64,000 nt of DNA from Larix kaempferi (GCA_027924585.1 BSBM01000125.1:1679001-1743000), one strand, 5' to 3'; shown: positions 1 through 12,503, numbered from the stretch's first letter. The notes: generated by a model not told the origin, from the sequence alone. Made by a program: numbers and translations.

Positions 1-956
1 TATATTTGGTTTTTTGTTTCTATTTATAAATAAAAGGAATATTCTTTTTTCAAATGTTTGATGCTTTTTAGGTCATTTGCTATAGTTTGGATCATTTTTA
101 TGACATTTGAATACTCGGTTGACTTTTTGACCTAGTTTTCGAGTGTGCAGGTCTGAGTTGTTAAGTGTTCTTTTGCGCCATTCTCACATTGGAACGATCA
201 TCTCAGGTATGAACACCCCTTGTGTATGTTTTGTCATTATGTTGTATCCGTTAGATTGTAATTATTTAATGATGATGGGCTTACTCTTTGTTCTTTCTCA
301 TGCTCTTAAAACCATGAGAATAAGTTACTGAGTTACAATTTATCGATTTTCCGGGCTCGTTAAACTCCTACAGAAAAGGAACCCCCCCGTAGTCTATCTT
401 TAAGCTCTTTTCAGGATCTCGAAATACGAAAATATTTCCAAGCGAACTTGTCGCGTTCACGCTTGTTAAAGAATTTGAATCGTCGTCTTCCTAGTGATAG
501 TTTACCCATTTTTCGGACCAGGGGGCACTACTTACGAAAAAGGTATACTCCAGCTAATCATGACTGTAAGAGTCCTCTCCCGCGTTGTTTTACCCTTTTT
601 CAGGAAATGAGGCTAACTTTACGAAAAAAGACCGTTGGATTCTTCTTTAGTTCTTTTCAGACTCTCTAAACATGAAATGATGACCAAGTTTACCTTCTAT
701 GGACTCATTAAATTTTTACATTGAAGGGCCTATCATGGGATGAACCCCTCCTATCCCAGGTTCAGAAAATATTTGGGATTGGACTCATCTATGAGATTAG
801 CTATACCGAGCATCTGGTTACCCTCATCAAGCTCGTAAAAAACACATGAGGCACTCATCATTCATTATGGGGAAAAAGGAAAGCTTTTATGTTACACCCC
901 TTATTAGTGGCAATACCTAGTCTTTTCTTGAACATGGCACTCATTTGCATTTGCAT

Positions 957-964
957 ACTGCACT
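957..964. repeat. 8-bp target site duplication, left copy (ACTGCACT)
   Basis: Exact match to 2753-2760 immediately outside the terminal inverted repeats of the hAT-like element. Confidence 0.85.
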
Positions 965-2752
965 CACGGGGGGTTCACTAGTGAGGCAATATCATATCAC
1001 GTCCATTCATATTGGGGGGTTGAATACTCTTAAAAAACTCAAAAATATATTGCCCCGTATTAAGGGGTCAAGGGGGGTTTTTATTTGACATAGTAATATA
1101 AATATTGGGGGTTATTTTATTTGGGAGTGTTGAGGAATAACCTCCAAATCATGGGATGGATTCATACGTCCAAATCATGGGATCAATTCATATCCACCTA
1201 AGACTTAAGGACCTTCCATTTTTATTTGATATTGCTTATGATCCTAAGTTTTGCATAAATTTGATAATAGTGTACCAATGACAGTATCGATGGAAGTCTC
1301 TTTGGATTATTCTCCTTGAGAAATCCTCATTTAATAACTTATTTAGGATTTTCATCTTTAAGTTAAGAGATGTAGTTAAATGGGAGTTCCAGACTTGAAC
1401 AATTGTATTGTATTTTTGTAGGCATTCAAGTAAACGATTTAACTCTTCATTTTTTAGGTTGGGGTTTAGGTGGGAATTGAGATTCAATTAAACCTTACTC
1501 CACAAAAACCAAGAAAAGTGAGATCAATCTTTCTTGGCTCACTGGAACCAAGAAAAGTTTGATCAATGTTTCTTGACTAATTATTTCTTTCAACTTTTTG
1601 CATTATGCTTTAATATTTTCACATTGCCAGTTAGGAATAGTTGTTAGATTGAGTTATATTTGGCACATTAATAATTGTGATTTCAATTCTTATATGCAAG
1701 GCATCTGTCTTAATATTATATTGGAATTAACATGAACATAGGTGAAAACCTAAATCTTTATTTACATACTCTATGTGTTATTGTTACCATGATATGGTAT
1801 CATATAAGTTTCACTATCTGTGTATCTTTATAACTATTGCATACTTGAAACCTAACAATGGATATTTTTCCCTATCCTTTAAAGATAGAAAAAAAAGAAA
1901 GATATAACCCAAGAAATGGTAACTAAATGTTATTAATTCCCATGATTGCAAGAATAAATGTAGAGGAAGTGGAGGCAATTCATTGGATCTTGTGAATGAC
2001 CCAAATCCAATCTATGCACATGATCATATGGTGTTATTGAAAAGTAAAAGGAATTTTTCTATGTTCATTTGGGTTCAAACATCAATGATGTTTGTTTTGA
2101 TAGGAAGGTAGGGGCATCCTTCCACAAAAGGGTTTCAATTTTGCATTTTTATGGAGATTAATTTATTAAGTGTATAGAAAACATGAGTTATCTATGGCTA
2201 TATTTGTATTTACATGATATAAAATTGGTAGATTGGTAGGTTGTGGTGCGAAACATTTGCAATTCTCATATTTTCTAAGCATTGTACTAACAATTGGACT
2301 ATCTGTCTTTTACATTCTTTGTTATGTTGATCCCTTGACTAGGTTTTGTTTTATGCATTTTTCCTTCCCTAGTACTATTTCTCTGGGTGTTCCACTCTCC
2401 AATGCTACACATTGATCAATCACCCATGCAATCCTAGTGGGATCATTATTAGAATTATACTATTATTTTATTTAGCATCGTGTTTGTTTATACTAAGATG
2501 TGGCAGGGCTCCTGTTTGTTACAACTTGATAATATGATATAAAGGGGGTGTTAAAAATGGGTTGATAAAAATAGATACCTACAATATTTGATGAAACTAG
2601 GGGTTTTCTTAATTGGAAAGGCATATTGGGAGGGGGGTTCAACAATACAATTTTAGGATGCATTTTCCAATACTTAGTGAAAGTAGGGGTATTCTTTAAT
2701 ATCATGCGAACTATCGTGCTATGCAACAAGTTCATTGAGTGAACCCCCCGTG
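965..2752. mobile_element. hAT-like non-autonomous DNA transposon
   Basis: The element starts CACGGGGGGTTCACT and ends with the reverse complement AGTGAACCCCCCGTG, a 15-bp perfect terminal inverted repeat. It is flanked by an exact 8-bp direct repeat ACTGCACT at 957-964 and 2753-2760. Element A, which lacks the insertion, is continuous across the corresponding site (near 10780), so A serves as an empty-site reference. Eight-bp duplications and CA-G-rich ends are typical of the hAT superfamily. No transposase is recognisable in the 1.8 kb interior, and the short ORFs there (for example 1236-1487 and 2493-2789, which runs across the end) look fortuitous. The superfamily is inferred from the duplication length, not from protein. 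Confidence 0.8.
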
Positions 2753-2760
2753 ACTGCACT
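2753..2760. repeat. 8-bp target site duplication, right copy (ACTGCACT)
   Basis: Exact match to 957-964; sequence homologous to element A resumes directly after it. Confidence 0.85.
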
Positions 2761-3736
2761 TGGATCATCCGTTTGTCCTCGAGTTTCACCTACTCCCTGA
2801 GTCTTGTTACTCCTTTGAGTCATTCAAAGAATGCTTCCATCATCAGTTGCATTAAGATTCGGTACATAACTCGTCAAGTGAATACTGCCAAGGCATGCCA
2901 TGCCCATGTTCAAGAATACTATCACTACTCATTATCTGTAGTCAGTACACCTTCCATCATGTATGTCTATTTTGAGTTAGTCTTGCATGTTACTGTACCA
3001 TCCGATCTTCTCCACACATCCTTTGTCGTGTTTCGTGTCGATGATGGGGGATTCATCATGGCCCTCCTTCAACGGATTCATCCTTGTCAACTTCAACACA
3101 TCATCCGAGGATTGAATCTAGAAACCAACCAAGTACCTTGGCCCTGCATGCCTCAATGGCAGGTTACCTCACTTTCAACATGAGTTTACATCATTGACTC
3201 TTGATTGAAAGATTTCATCTTGCGTTCGACTTCAACTCATTTATTTAGGCTTGATGATATGTACTTTGATACCTTGGGAATCATTGACATCAATGGTGAT
3301 TTCCCTCGCGCTTGTTAACGGTATACATCAATGACCGGTAATCAAGTGGTTTCTACCATGTTCGACGTCAAGACATTTGTAATCACATGGATAGATTCAT
3401 ATCATTGCGGGTTCATCTTGAAGACCCCAGAAGTCATGTTTTACCCAGGTTGCAATGGAGTTTGTATTGAGTCATATCACACAGATCCACATTTGTATTG
3501 GTCATGGTTGTGTCATCATCTCATCATGGGTCTACGCTTGTGTCTAGTACCCATGATTGTGTTCAGTCAGTCATTACTACCATGGATCTGCATTGTATTG
3601 GTCGACAGCCATGTTGTACGTCATATGAGATTGTGTACTCAGAGTTAGTTGTACTACATCAATGTCCTTCATCCGGCGAGCCATTTCCATTCCTTCTGTC
3701 AAAGCATTTCACCTGTCCAATTTCAAATAGCTTCAT
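2761..3736 (+). other. Conserved 3' internal segment of the F/A family
   Basis: This stretch contains open frames at 2773-3183 and 3331-3648 whose translations resemble those from element A at 10722-10345 and 10277-9801. The shared peptide includes GGFIMALL, LQHIIRGLNLETN and CMPQW. Stops separate the two pieces in both copies. The match may reflect nucleotide homology between family members rather than a functional protein. It resembles no domain I can name. It sits just upstream of the polypurine tract, where some gypsy elements carry an extra 3' reading frame. Confidence 0.5.
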
Positions 3737-3752
3737 GCTTTGGGGGGCATTC
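3737..3752 (+). promoter_or_regulatory. Polypurine tract of element F
   Basis: GCTTTGGGGGGCATTC lies directly before the LTR start TGTTACACC. The same tract occurs in reverse complement at 9779-9796 next to the left LTR of element A. This is the plus-strand priming site and fixes F as + oriented. Confidence 0.7.
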
Positions 3753-4650
3753 TGTTACACCTAAAATCTTACCATCTTGAGATTCAGTGTATACATACCT
3801 AAAGTTTCCTTGACTAATTTATTGACCTGGAAGAGATGTGAACTCATTCATACTAGGTTTTGAGAGGTCGTCGCATGCTTCCCTCATGCAACCTGCGACG
3901 TCGCATCTTGCTCTCTTGCAGGGTGTGACGATGTTAGTTAATAGAAAAAAATAGCTCCTTCGAGCCCATTCTCGAAGCCATCTGACATGGATCCTTATCC
4001 CTGACATTTTGGGAGAGCTGGCACTCGGTTCCTAACCTCTTGGAAGGATCCCCTACCTCTCTCCTACCATATCTCAACCTACCCTATCCATACCCTATCC
4101 ACTTAGTCCTATATAAGTGAAGCTCACTCCCATTCCAAGGGGAGGAAGTCTATAGTGTCTACATGCTGGTGAAATCATCTTAGAGAGATCTCTACTCATC
4201 CATTGAGAGACTCACACTTCCTTGGGAGGATATGGCATTGGCTTGGATGGAGAAGGATTACTTCATTAAGCTCTGGTTGTAGTCATTCTCTTCTATGTAC
4301 TTTCCCTATTGTTACAGTAATATAAATGCTTTCCACCAATATTGTTGTGTTGATGATATTGTGTAGTTTATCTGCTTAACTGTTTACTTGGATCTGTTAT
4401 CGTTTAGATGCTTTTTACTTGTTTGTCTTATTTTATGTATCTTAACAAGTCTTGCATCTTAGATCTGACGACTGCGAGACGTGGAACAACATCCAAGAGA
4501 AAGGACTACAAACTTAAGGTAAGACATCTAATAGCTTGATCCTTAACTAGATCTAGGAATGTGGTTTATAGTATGTTCTATTTGTTCTAGACTCACATTG
4601 AGCTAGGGAGATTTGGCTCGAGTCCGCTCGAGTGGATTGTCCGTCAAACA
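3753..4650 (+). repeat. 3' LTR of element F
   Basis: Starts TGTTACACCTAAAATC after the polypurine tract and ends near GTCAAACA. Read in the same sense, it parallels the LTR of element A, including the near-terminal CTCGAG-rich stretch at 4618-4640, the counterpart of 8811-8830. A TATA-like TATATAAG lies at 4110-4117. The exact 3' edge is set by alignment to A, because no target duplication can be seen. Confidence 0.7.
4110..4117 (+). promoter_or_regulatory. TATA-like box in F LTR
   Basis: TATATAAG in the same relative place as the minus-strand TATA box of element A's LTR (9331-9340). Likely the U3 promoter of the element. Confidence 0.5.
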
Positions 4651-5286
4651 CCTTGTCCTACCTAGCATTATTTATTTTTCCTAGTTGTTGATGATGTCAT
4701 TTTCCCCCTAGTGGTGTGTAGATGTCATCCAGGATCCATCTACCACCTTTTGAGCCCTACATGCATCATTTTGGACCTCTTCAGTTAGTTCCCTGTTTTA
4801 TAGGAACCTACTGAGTGTTTAGGTACAATCCACCTAAGTTATCGGACTCTTGAGGGGGGTTAGAGCTCCGAATGCCACTGATTGTGGCCTCATGCGCCAT
4901 TTTATGACTAGAATTCATGACAAACTCACTATTGCGCCCTCATTAGTCACTTAACTAATTGTGACTTCAGTTAGATGAGTTTAGGTTCAGTTTAGTTGAC
5001 TTTGAGTCTTTCGGAACACTCCGGTGGTGATAATCCCTATGCTAGACCAACTGAGGTTTGAATTCTCCTGCATGATTCAAATTCTCTCAATTTTATTATC
5101 ATTGTTCATTATACTGATAATTGAGTAGTGTGACATTATTCTGCTTCTATCTGAGTTTTGCTGCATAGTTATTCTTCAATCTTATTCAACTTTTATGCTC
5201 ATTCTTTATTTGTGATGTATGCTCAGCTCTTAGATATGATGTGACATATAATTTCACAATGGTCACCATAATCATTTGAAGAAAAC
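4651..5286. other. Stretch with no recognised gene or repeat
   Basis: Anonymous sequence after the F LTR. No long open frame, element end or RNA gene was seen. Confidence 0.5.
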
Positions 5287-6170
5287 TTAGCCTTTGCTAA
5301 GTCTGTAAGCAACAAAAAATGCTTGAATAATCAGAATGGATTTTCCAAGATCTTTGATTGTATCTGCAAATGAGCCTCCATGTCTACATGAAGGTGTTGG
5401 TGGTGTATTTTTAAAATCCTGACCCCAATTTATACACAAGATGGATAATGATCTCCATTGGAGGTTTGACGGCATGATATTAGTATTCGACCAAAGAAAA
5501 TCCAATATTCTCAAGTAACATATTGGGAGTCTTATGCCAATGAGCCACTGTCATGGTTTTGTCACTCCAAAATATATTAAGGTGAAAAATTCCCTATTAA
5601 ATATGCCTCATCCCCTTCCCCATTTTAAAATAGTCCACTTAATCCCATACCTACCTCCAGTCAGATGTCTTCCAAGTATCGCTCTCCTAGTCAGTCGATT
5701 GTTGTAGAACCACAAAGGTAGATCTGGAAAAAGCATAGGAAGATCGGGCCATGACCTTCCCCAAAAATCCATGCCTCGAATTACAATCTCTAATTCAAAA
5801 AGGGTGGGATCCTTGTGGTATTTTATATGGATGGTATCCTTCAAGATAATCTCGCTTGACATAAACCCCAAGAATCTATTCATCTGCTACCAGAAGGGAT
5901 CCTCTATTGTTGGTGTATTCAATAAATCTAAAGATCCTAGGAAAGAAGGAGGAGACACCATCTATTCTTTCAACCCGAGCTCAGTACCAAATATGTATTC
6001 TTCATTAACCTGAAAATAAGCAGCTCGGATCTCCCTTCGAAGAAGAAAAAGGATAAGCGAAGTATTCCTCTTGGAAAAGTTTGTAAGAGCATCATTATGT
6101 TCATTCTTCCCTTGTCCATTAGATCCGAGTTCGCCTCGGAGCCGCAGAGCCAAAACATCCTCTCATACAA
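5287..6170 (-). pseudogene. Possible decayed coding sequence, unidentified
   Basis: Successive minus-strand open frames (about 6170-5962, 5883-5608 and 5514-5287) are separated by stops and frame changes. They read like ordinary protein rather than low-complexity sequence. The last contains a leucine-rich stretch (LRILDFLWSNTNIMPSNLQW) that loosely fits a leucine-rich-repeat consensus, so an old resistance-gene-like fragment is conceivable. No domain is firm, and no start, splice site or full frame can be assigned. It may equally be a fragment of an unrecognised mobile element. Confidence 0.25.
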
Positions 6171-7194
6171 ATATTATCTTGTGGGATTTTATTTTATATA
6201 TATATATTTAATAACTATAATAACAATATTATATTAACATATATGAAAATTATATAATATATTTATAATTATTATTTAATAATTATATCATATATTTATA
6301 TATTCATTAGGAAAAAAAATGATTATTCATGGGACCCTCTTAAAGTAGGCAATGACCACTCAAGGGTAAAAAATAATTGTGCTCTTCTATAACATAAGAG
6401 ACTTGGGGAATGTTGCCAATATAAACTATCTAAAGATAATTGTAGCAATTAGAAGATAACATAGAGGTGATATTGATTTAAGAAATAATTATGGCGGTTA
6501 GTAAGGCAAAAACTATGGTAATGTATTTTTTCTAGGTAGGGTTTTGAAGCACTTAATACATAGGGAAAATCAAGGGGATGTCTATAGGATGATGTAAGAT
6601 CCTTCAATTCAAGAGTGTCTTATTTTTTTTATATAATTTCATTAATATGTAATTTATCAAGTCTAGATTTAATTTTTAATTTTAATAATGTTTATGGACC
6701 TTTTTCTTTTTAGGGAAGGCTTTTTGTATTTCTTTTTTTAGAACATTAACTTAAGGAAGGATGAACATGGAGGTTATTTCAATTCCATAATGAGACAAGG
6801 TGAGGTGTGGGAGGAAGTTGGAAGGATAGGCCCTATGGATAAATACCCACTTTAAAACATAGAGACTTTATGTCACATAAAGGCCTTGATTTTGAAAAAT
6901 GACTTGAGAAATAATAAGGTGGGGAAATTTGGATTATTCTATAATAGATAACATCAAAACATGAATATGAGAAGGAGGGCCTTTTGACCATGTTCCTATT
7001 TTCCTACAAGTCATGGAATATACTCTACAAAAATATATATATCCTTTTAAGTTTAATTCATTGCTTGTCAGAGACATGGATTGAAATGATTAGAAACATT
7101 TTTTATAGCTCCCAATTTGTAGACTCTACAATGGAAACCCTAGTACCCTTCTTGTCAATGTCATTATATATCGACTTGTAAATGTCAGCAGAGC
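6171..7194. other. AT-rich stretch, no gene seen
   Basis: Very AT-rich near 6180-6310, then anonymous sequence. Only short unsupported open frames occur. Confidence 0.5.
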
Positions 7195-7375
7195 AAATTG
7201 TCTTATTTTCATGTAGTTTCCCTCTTTTCTCTTTCAATATTTTTTCTATATTTGAAAATGTCCTATTTTCATTTTGTTTCCCTCTTTTCTCTTTAAATAT
7301 ATTTTCCATATTTGAAAATGTCCTATTTATTTAATTTCCCTCTTTTCTCTTTCAATATATTTTCCAAATTACCCA
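7195..7375. repeat. Tandem repeat, about 60 bp x 3
   Basis: The unit with TTTCCCTCTTTTCTCTTT followed by an AATATxTTTTC stretch and GAAAATGTCCTAT is repeated three times with small differences. The copies begin near 7197, 7258 and 7318. No function is evident. Confidence 0.7.
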
Positions 7376-8790
7376 TTCTTCGGGTTTATTATTATTTTTT
7401 TTTGTCTTCTTTTTATTTAGTTTCCCTTTGTAGCTAGTGTTTTCACACCAGCTCGTGCTAAAGAGCGCCTACTAAGCAGGGTAATTTTTAGGGGCGAAAT
7501 TTTGCCAATTGGCTATTTTTTGGGCATTTTTTCAAAAAATAAATTCGCTATTTGGTCATTTTTAGTCTCTAATATCGCCTATATTTACATAAAATATGTT
7601 TTTTTATCATAATATTCGCCAAAATTTACAATTTTCAGTAGTAAATTGTATGTTTCATATCTAATATTCGCCTACCTATCTATATATATATGTTTTTTTA
7701 ATCCAAAATAATAGCCTAGAATACTACACTTAAGTATATTATTAGGATCCTTAAAAAATACCTTGCTACTAAGGATTCAAGAACCTGAGTAGCAGTTCAC
7801 GTAAATGGGTAAAAACTAATAAACAAACAAATTAAAACTAATATATGTGAGTGCAATAATGAAAATAAAAAAATTAAACAAACAAACTACTGCAGTAATA
7901 AAATAAGTAGGAACCCATTAATGAAAATTTGATTTTCTATATTAATGTGCAAAAAAAATATTTACAATGGGTTACCTCAAAAGGTGAGGTTGTAGGAGAT
8001 TTTGCAACTGTACGTTGAGTAGTGCACCAAGTCTCTAGGGTTTCTTGCTCTTCTCCAAATGCTCAATGGGTTGGCCAAATCTCAACAAAATGGGCATAAA
8101 GGCTTGACAAGGGTAAGCTAGAGTGCTGTAGGAAATTCGACGGCATAAGGGTATGAAGAGTGAATGGTGATTGAGAAATGGGAGGCCTCCATCAACTTTT
8201 TATAGTGATTTTGGGTGGTGGAGTATTGACCCATGGTTTTGGAAAACCAATAGTATTAGTTTATGGTATTTGGTGTTTTCCCTCTTTTTTGAATTTATTT
8301 TTGACTTTTTTCCCCTTTTTATTTTATTTTTGGGATTTTGGACCCTTTTTTGTGGGTTTTTTCACCTTTCTGGAGGAATTTTATTAATTGAGGAGGGAAA
8401 TAATGATTTTTTGTCCTTTTGGTTACCATTTGAGGGTTTTTCAGGGTTTTGGAGGCAAAAAATCTAGGAAAAGTGGACAAATGGGTTATGTGATTAGGGA
8501 GATGAGTTAGTGAACAATTTTTGGGTGTTAACACCCTCCATTCTTTTTTTTTTGTTAACATTAATATTGGTATATAACATATATTAATTATATCATATAT
8601 TAATATATATAATAACTATAACTATATGATATATTAATATATTAACATTATACAATGTATTAATATAATATTAATAGTATATAGTATATTAATATATTAA
8701 TTATATAGTTATTACTATATGATATACATCAATGTTCCCTCAATTTTCCAGGATGCAGGAGTGGGGAAATGCACATTGGGATGTGTCGAG
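7376..8790. other. AT/T-rich spacer, no gene seen
   Basis: T-rich plus-strand sequence at 8200-8460 yields phenylalanine-rich open frames that are composition artefacts. Bases 8560-8750 are a degenerate ATATTAATATA-type tract. No element ends were found. Confidence 0.5.
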
Positions 8791-8795
8791 ACCAT
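8791..8795. repeat. Target site duplication of element A, left (ACCAT)
   Basis: Matches ACCAT at 25518-25522, immediately outside the opposite LTR. Confidence 0.75.
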
Positions 8796-9778
8796 TGTTA
8801 TTGGATAATCTACTCGAGCGGACGCGAGCCAAATCTCCCTAGTTCAATGTGATTCTAGAACAAATACAGACATAACATAAAGCTGCTTTTCTAGATATAG
8901 TTAGAGATCGAGTAATTGGATGCCTTACCTTTAGATTTGTAGATATTTCTCCTCGTTATTGCTCCAATCTCCGTGGTCATCATATCCATAGCTACAATAC
9001 CTTTCAAAACATGTGGAGACAAAACAAGCAGTAAAACATATCTAAACACTAACTAATCTAAGTAAACAGTTAAGGAAGTAAACTACAAACATTATCAACA
9101 CAATAACATTTGTGGAAAGAGTTTATATTACTGTATAAATAGAGGGAAATACAAAGCAGACAGATGATTACAACCCAAGCCTTAACGCTGCAATCCTCCT
9201 CCAACAAGCCAATCCAAAGCCTCCAAAGGAAATGTAAGCCTCCCAAGATATGGATAGGGATCACCTAGGCTAATTCCACCAGCATGTAAGTGCTATAGAA
9301 TTCCTCCCTTTGGAATGGAGAGGAGATTTGTATTTATAGGATCAAGTGGATATATTAGGTCGAGGATCATGGGTAGAGGGCTAAGGGATCCTCCCTTGAG
9401 ATTAGGGAACCATAAGACAACTCACCTAGGAGTTAGGGATAGGGATCCACCTCATCCAACTTCTATAAATCGCTTGAAAGCCACCCTTATCCAAATAAAC
9501 CAACCCCGGTGCAAGCTACATGAGGGAAATCTGTGCCTGAGAGGGGAAACACAGGTTGCAGGAAGACAACCTGCACTGTTGGCGCAGTCTGGCATAATAC
9601 ACTTTGGGTCGAGCCTAGTTGGGCACTTCTTGCTCAAATTCAACATGTGTCGGCCCAACTAGAAACCATGGACAAAGGGCATCAACTTTCTCTAACTGAA
9701 TTCTTAATCATGAATACTTCAGGGATTTGAGGCATTGAGTTAACAAGGGACTCATGATGACAAGATTTAGGTGTGATA
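8796..9778 (-). repeat. 3' LTR of element A
   Basis: 983 bp. Read on the plus strand it begins TGTTATTGGATAATC and ends GTGTGATA; the partner LTR ends GTGTAACA, so the terminal dinucleotide here has mutated. It is homologous along its whole length to 16020-16290 plus 24808-25517. A TATA box (CCTATAAATA on the minus strand) lies at about 9331-9341. Confidence 0.85.
9331..9341 (-). promoter_or_regulatory. TATA box in A LTR
   Basis: Minus-strand TCCTATAAATA; the same motif occurs in the other LTR copy at about 25072-25082. Probable transcription start region of the element. Confidence 0.55.
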
Positions 9779-9796
9779 GAATGCCCCCCAAAGCAT
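9779..9796 (-). promoter_or_regulatory. Polypurine tract of element A
   Basis: Minus-strand CATGCTTTGGGGGGCATTC abuts the LTR. It is identical in core to the tract of element F at 3737-3752. Confidence 0.65.
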
Positions 9797-9800
9797 GAAG

Positions 9801-10722
9801 CTAGCAAAACAAGACAGTTGAAGTGATTTGAAAGATGGATGGCAAGGACTTGTTGGCTAGAAGATGCTGCTGCAGTACAACTGACTCTGAGATACTAGTC
9901 TCACATGACTCACAACATGGCTTCCAACCAATACATTGTAGATCCATGTTAGTAAAGACCAACTGAACACAATCAAGGCTACTAGACACAATCATAGATA
10001 CATGATGAGATGATAACACAACCATGACCAATACAAAGTGGATCCGTGTAACATGACTCAAAAAATCTCCATCACAACCTAGGTAGAATATGAATTCCCT
10101 AGGGTCTTCAAGCCGAACCTCCAATGATACGAATCTATCCATGTGATTACAATGTTTTGGAGTTGAACATGTTAGAAACCACTTAATTACCGGCCATTGA
10201 TGTATACCGTTAACAAACGCGATGGAAATCACAATTAATGTCGATGATCCCCAAGGTATCACATTACATATCACCAAGCGTGAATAAATGAGTTGAGGTT
10301 GAGCGCTCGATAAAATATTTCAATCAAGAGTCAATGATGTAAACTCATGTTGAAAGCGAGGTAACTTTCCATTGAGGCATGCAGGCCCAAGGTACTCGAT
10401 TGGTTTCTAGATTCAGTCCTCGGATGATGTGTTGAAGTCGACAAGGATGAACCAGTCGAAGGAGGGCCATGATGAATCCCCCATCAATGACACAAAAATT
10501 GATAAAAAATGTTTGGAGTGGATCAGACGGTTGAGCAATGTGCAAGACTGACTCAAGGTAGAGCGACATTATGGAAGGGGTACTGACTGCAGATGATGAA
10601 CAATGAACATCTCTTGAACATGGGCATGGCATGACTTGGTAGTATTGACATGACGAGGACAACACTAACCCCCAATGCGACTGACTATAGAAGCATTCTT
10701 CGGATGACCCAAGGAGTGACAA
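9801..10722 (-). other. Conserved 3' internal segment of the F/A family (copy in A)
   Basis: Open frames at 10722-10345 (125 codons) and 10277-9801 (158 codons) parallel those in F at 2773-3648. The peptide shares GGFIMALL, LQHIIRGLNLETN and CMPQW with F. A stop separates the two frames. I do not recognise a protein family. In F the same DNA lies immediately upstream of the polypurine tract, so this is a fixed module of the family, either a relic of a 3' reading frame or a non-coding region. Confidence 0.5.
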
Positions 10723-11639
10723 GACTCATGAAATCAGTAGGACTCGAAGACAAATGGATTACCCAAGTGCTGAATGAAAATGCAAGTGAGTTCCATGTTC
10801 AAGAGAAAATAGGTACTTCCATGAATTATAGTGTAACACAAAATATTTCCTTTTTCCCCATCATGACTGATGAGTGCCTCATGTGTTTTTTAACGAGCTT
10901 GAGGAGGGTAAACAGATGCTCAGTATAGCTCATCCCATGGATGAGTCCAATCTCAAATGTTTTACGAACCTAGGAAAGGAGGGGTTCGTTCCAAAATGGG
11001 CCCTTCGATGTTGAATTTTAAGGAGTCCAAAGAAGGTAAACTCGGTGTCATTTCATGTTTAGAGAGTCCGAAAAGAACTAAAGAAGACTCCATAGTTCAT
11101 TTTTCGTAAAGTTAGTTTCTTCTCCTGGAAAAGGGTAAAACAACGCGAGAGAGACCTCTTCTAGTCATGATTGGATGGAGTGCTCCTTTTTCATAAATAG
11201 TACCTCCTGGTTCAAAAAAGGGTCAAACTATCACCAAAAGGAAGACCTTTCAAATGATTTTTACAAGCATCAAAGAATCAAGTTCGCTTGGTGATATTTT
11301 CCTATTTAGGGAGTCTGAAAAGAGCTTAAAGAGGACTCCATGGAAAAATTTGTCATGTTTCATAACCGAGTATGACAAAGGAAAAAGTAAACTCGACATA
11401 GTTCCTTTTCCGTAAATAGTCTAGCGAGGCTGGATAAAGTGATAAACCTATACTCGTTACAGACACCTTTTTACTCAAATTTTTAACGAGCACAACAATG
11501 GTATCAAAAGCACTTGGAATATTTTTCATGTTTGAACCAGTGCACAAAAAATTAAAAACTAAGCTCAAACCACTTTTCATGTTTCAACCAAAGCATGAAA
11601 AAAGTGAAAAGTAAGCTCAATAGCATGCTTTTAACGAGC

Positions 11640-12465
11640 TTGAAGACAGGTGAAAAGAATGCTCATGATGTTTGCTTCATTTTTTAACGATCTTGAATAC
11701 AGGTGAACAGAATGCTCGTGATGTCTGCTTCATTTTTTAATGAGCTTGTAACAGAAAATGAACTATGCTCGGGATTATTTTCATGGTTTAGCGAGCTCGA
11801 AACCCAAAAGAAAGTATGCTCGAAAATATTCCCATTGGTGTATTTTTTCCATCATGATATCCAAAGGTTGGTACATGCCCCCAGCATGATTGCTAGAAGT
11901 AAGTGACTTAACTCCAATATGGTGTGGAGAGGCAATCGAGTTGAATTCAACATAACGTCTAGAGGTTGAAGACATGCCCCCCAAGCTTCATTTCATTATC
12001 CTAATCTACATCTTCACTCGATTAAAATCCTGGTTACTAATAAGAATATGTTCACTAGAGACAAACGAAGATCAAATGACATAGGAGGATGAAAAGAAGG
12101 TTCAGGTACTAAGTCTATGGGAAGACTCCACTCAATGGAAAAGGGTTTGTTTCATTTTTTAACGAGCTTGACACAGGAATAGAACTCTGCTCATGACCTG
12201 TTTCATTTTTTAAAGAGATTGACACAGAAAGGAAACTATGCTCATGAAGCTGGTTTCATTTTTATGCAAGCTTGAAACCAAAGGTAAACCATGCTTGTAG
12301 GGGTCTATTCCATTTTTTAACGAGCTTGGAATCAAAGACTAATCTATGCTCATGGGAACCTGTTTCATTTTTTAACGAGCTTGATACGGAAAGAGAACTA
12401 TGCTCATGGTTAAGGCCCATTGACGGGTTTCTTTCCAACATGAATGCCAAAGGTTGGTAGAGCAC
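11640..12465 (-). repeat. Degenerate tandem array in element A
   Basis: The motif TTTCATTTTTTAACGAGCTTG, followed by a purine-rich stretch and a CTATGCTCATG-like box, recurs roughly every 60-70 bp, at about 11680, 11730, 12148, 12200, 12310 and 12365. The region between the arrays holds a related, more diverged unit. It has no coding capacity. It lies downstream of the protease, where pol would be expected in an autonomous relative. Confidence 0.65.
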
Positions 12466-12503
12466 CCCATAGCATAAGAAGTTAGGGGAATAACTCTAGC
12501 ATG

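Larger units (their letters stand above)
1..4650 (+). mobile_element. 3' part of LTR retrotransposon F (same family as element A)
   Basis: The window opens inside the internal region of an LTR element that ends with an LTR at 3753-4650. Bases about 390-956 match the minus strand of element A at about 11330-10800, and 2761-3752 match A at about 10720-9779, including the polypurine tract and LTR start. F and A are therefore copies of one family in opposite orientations. The 5' LTR, primer site and Gag-protease part of F lie outside the window, so its target duplication cannot be checked. The stretch 965-2752 is a later DNA-transposon insertion. No RT or integrase motif is present in the visible part. 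Bases 1-390 are degenerate and hold no supported gene. Confidence 0.8.

Noticed and set aside
2493-2789. 98-codon minus-strand frame
   Set aside because: Runs across the hAT-like element end and its target duplication, so it cannot be an original gene.
8171-8467. Plus-strand frames rich in phenylalanine
   Set aside because: T-rich sequence gives long Phe/Leu/Trp runs in two overlapping frames; no domain or conservation.
8560-8760. AT-rich tract as an origin or matrix-attachment region
   Set aside because: Composition only; no specific motif supports a function.
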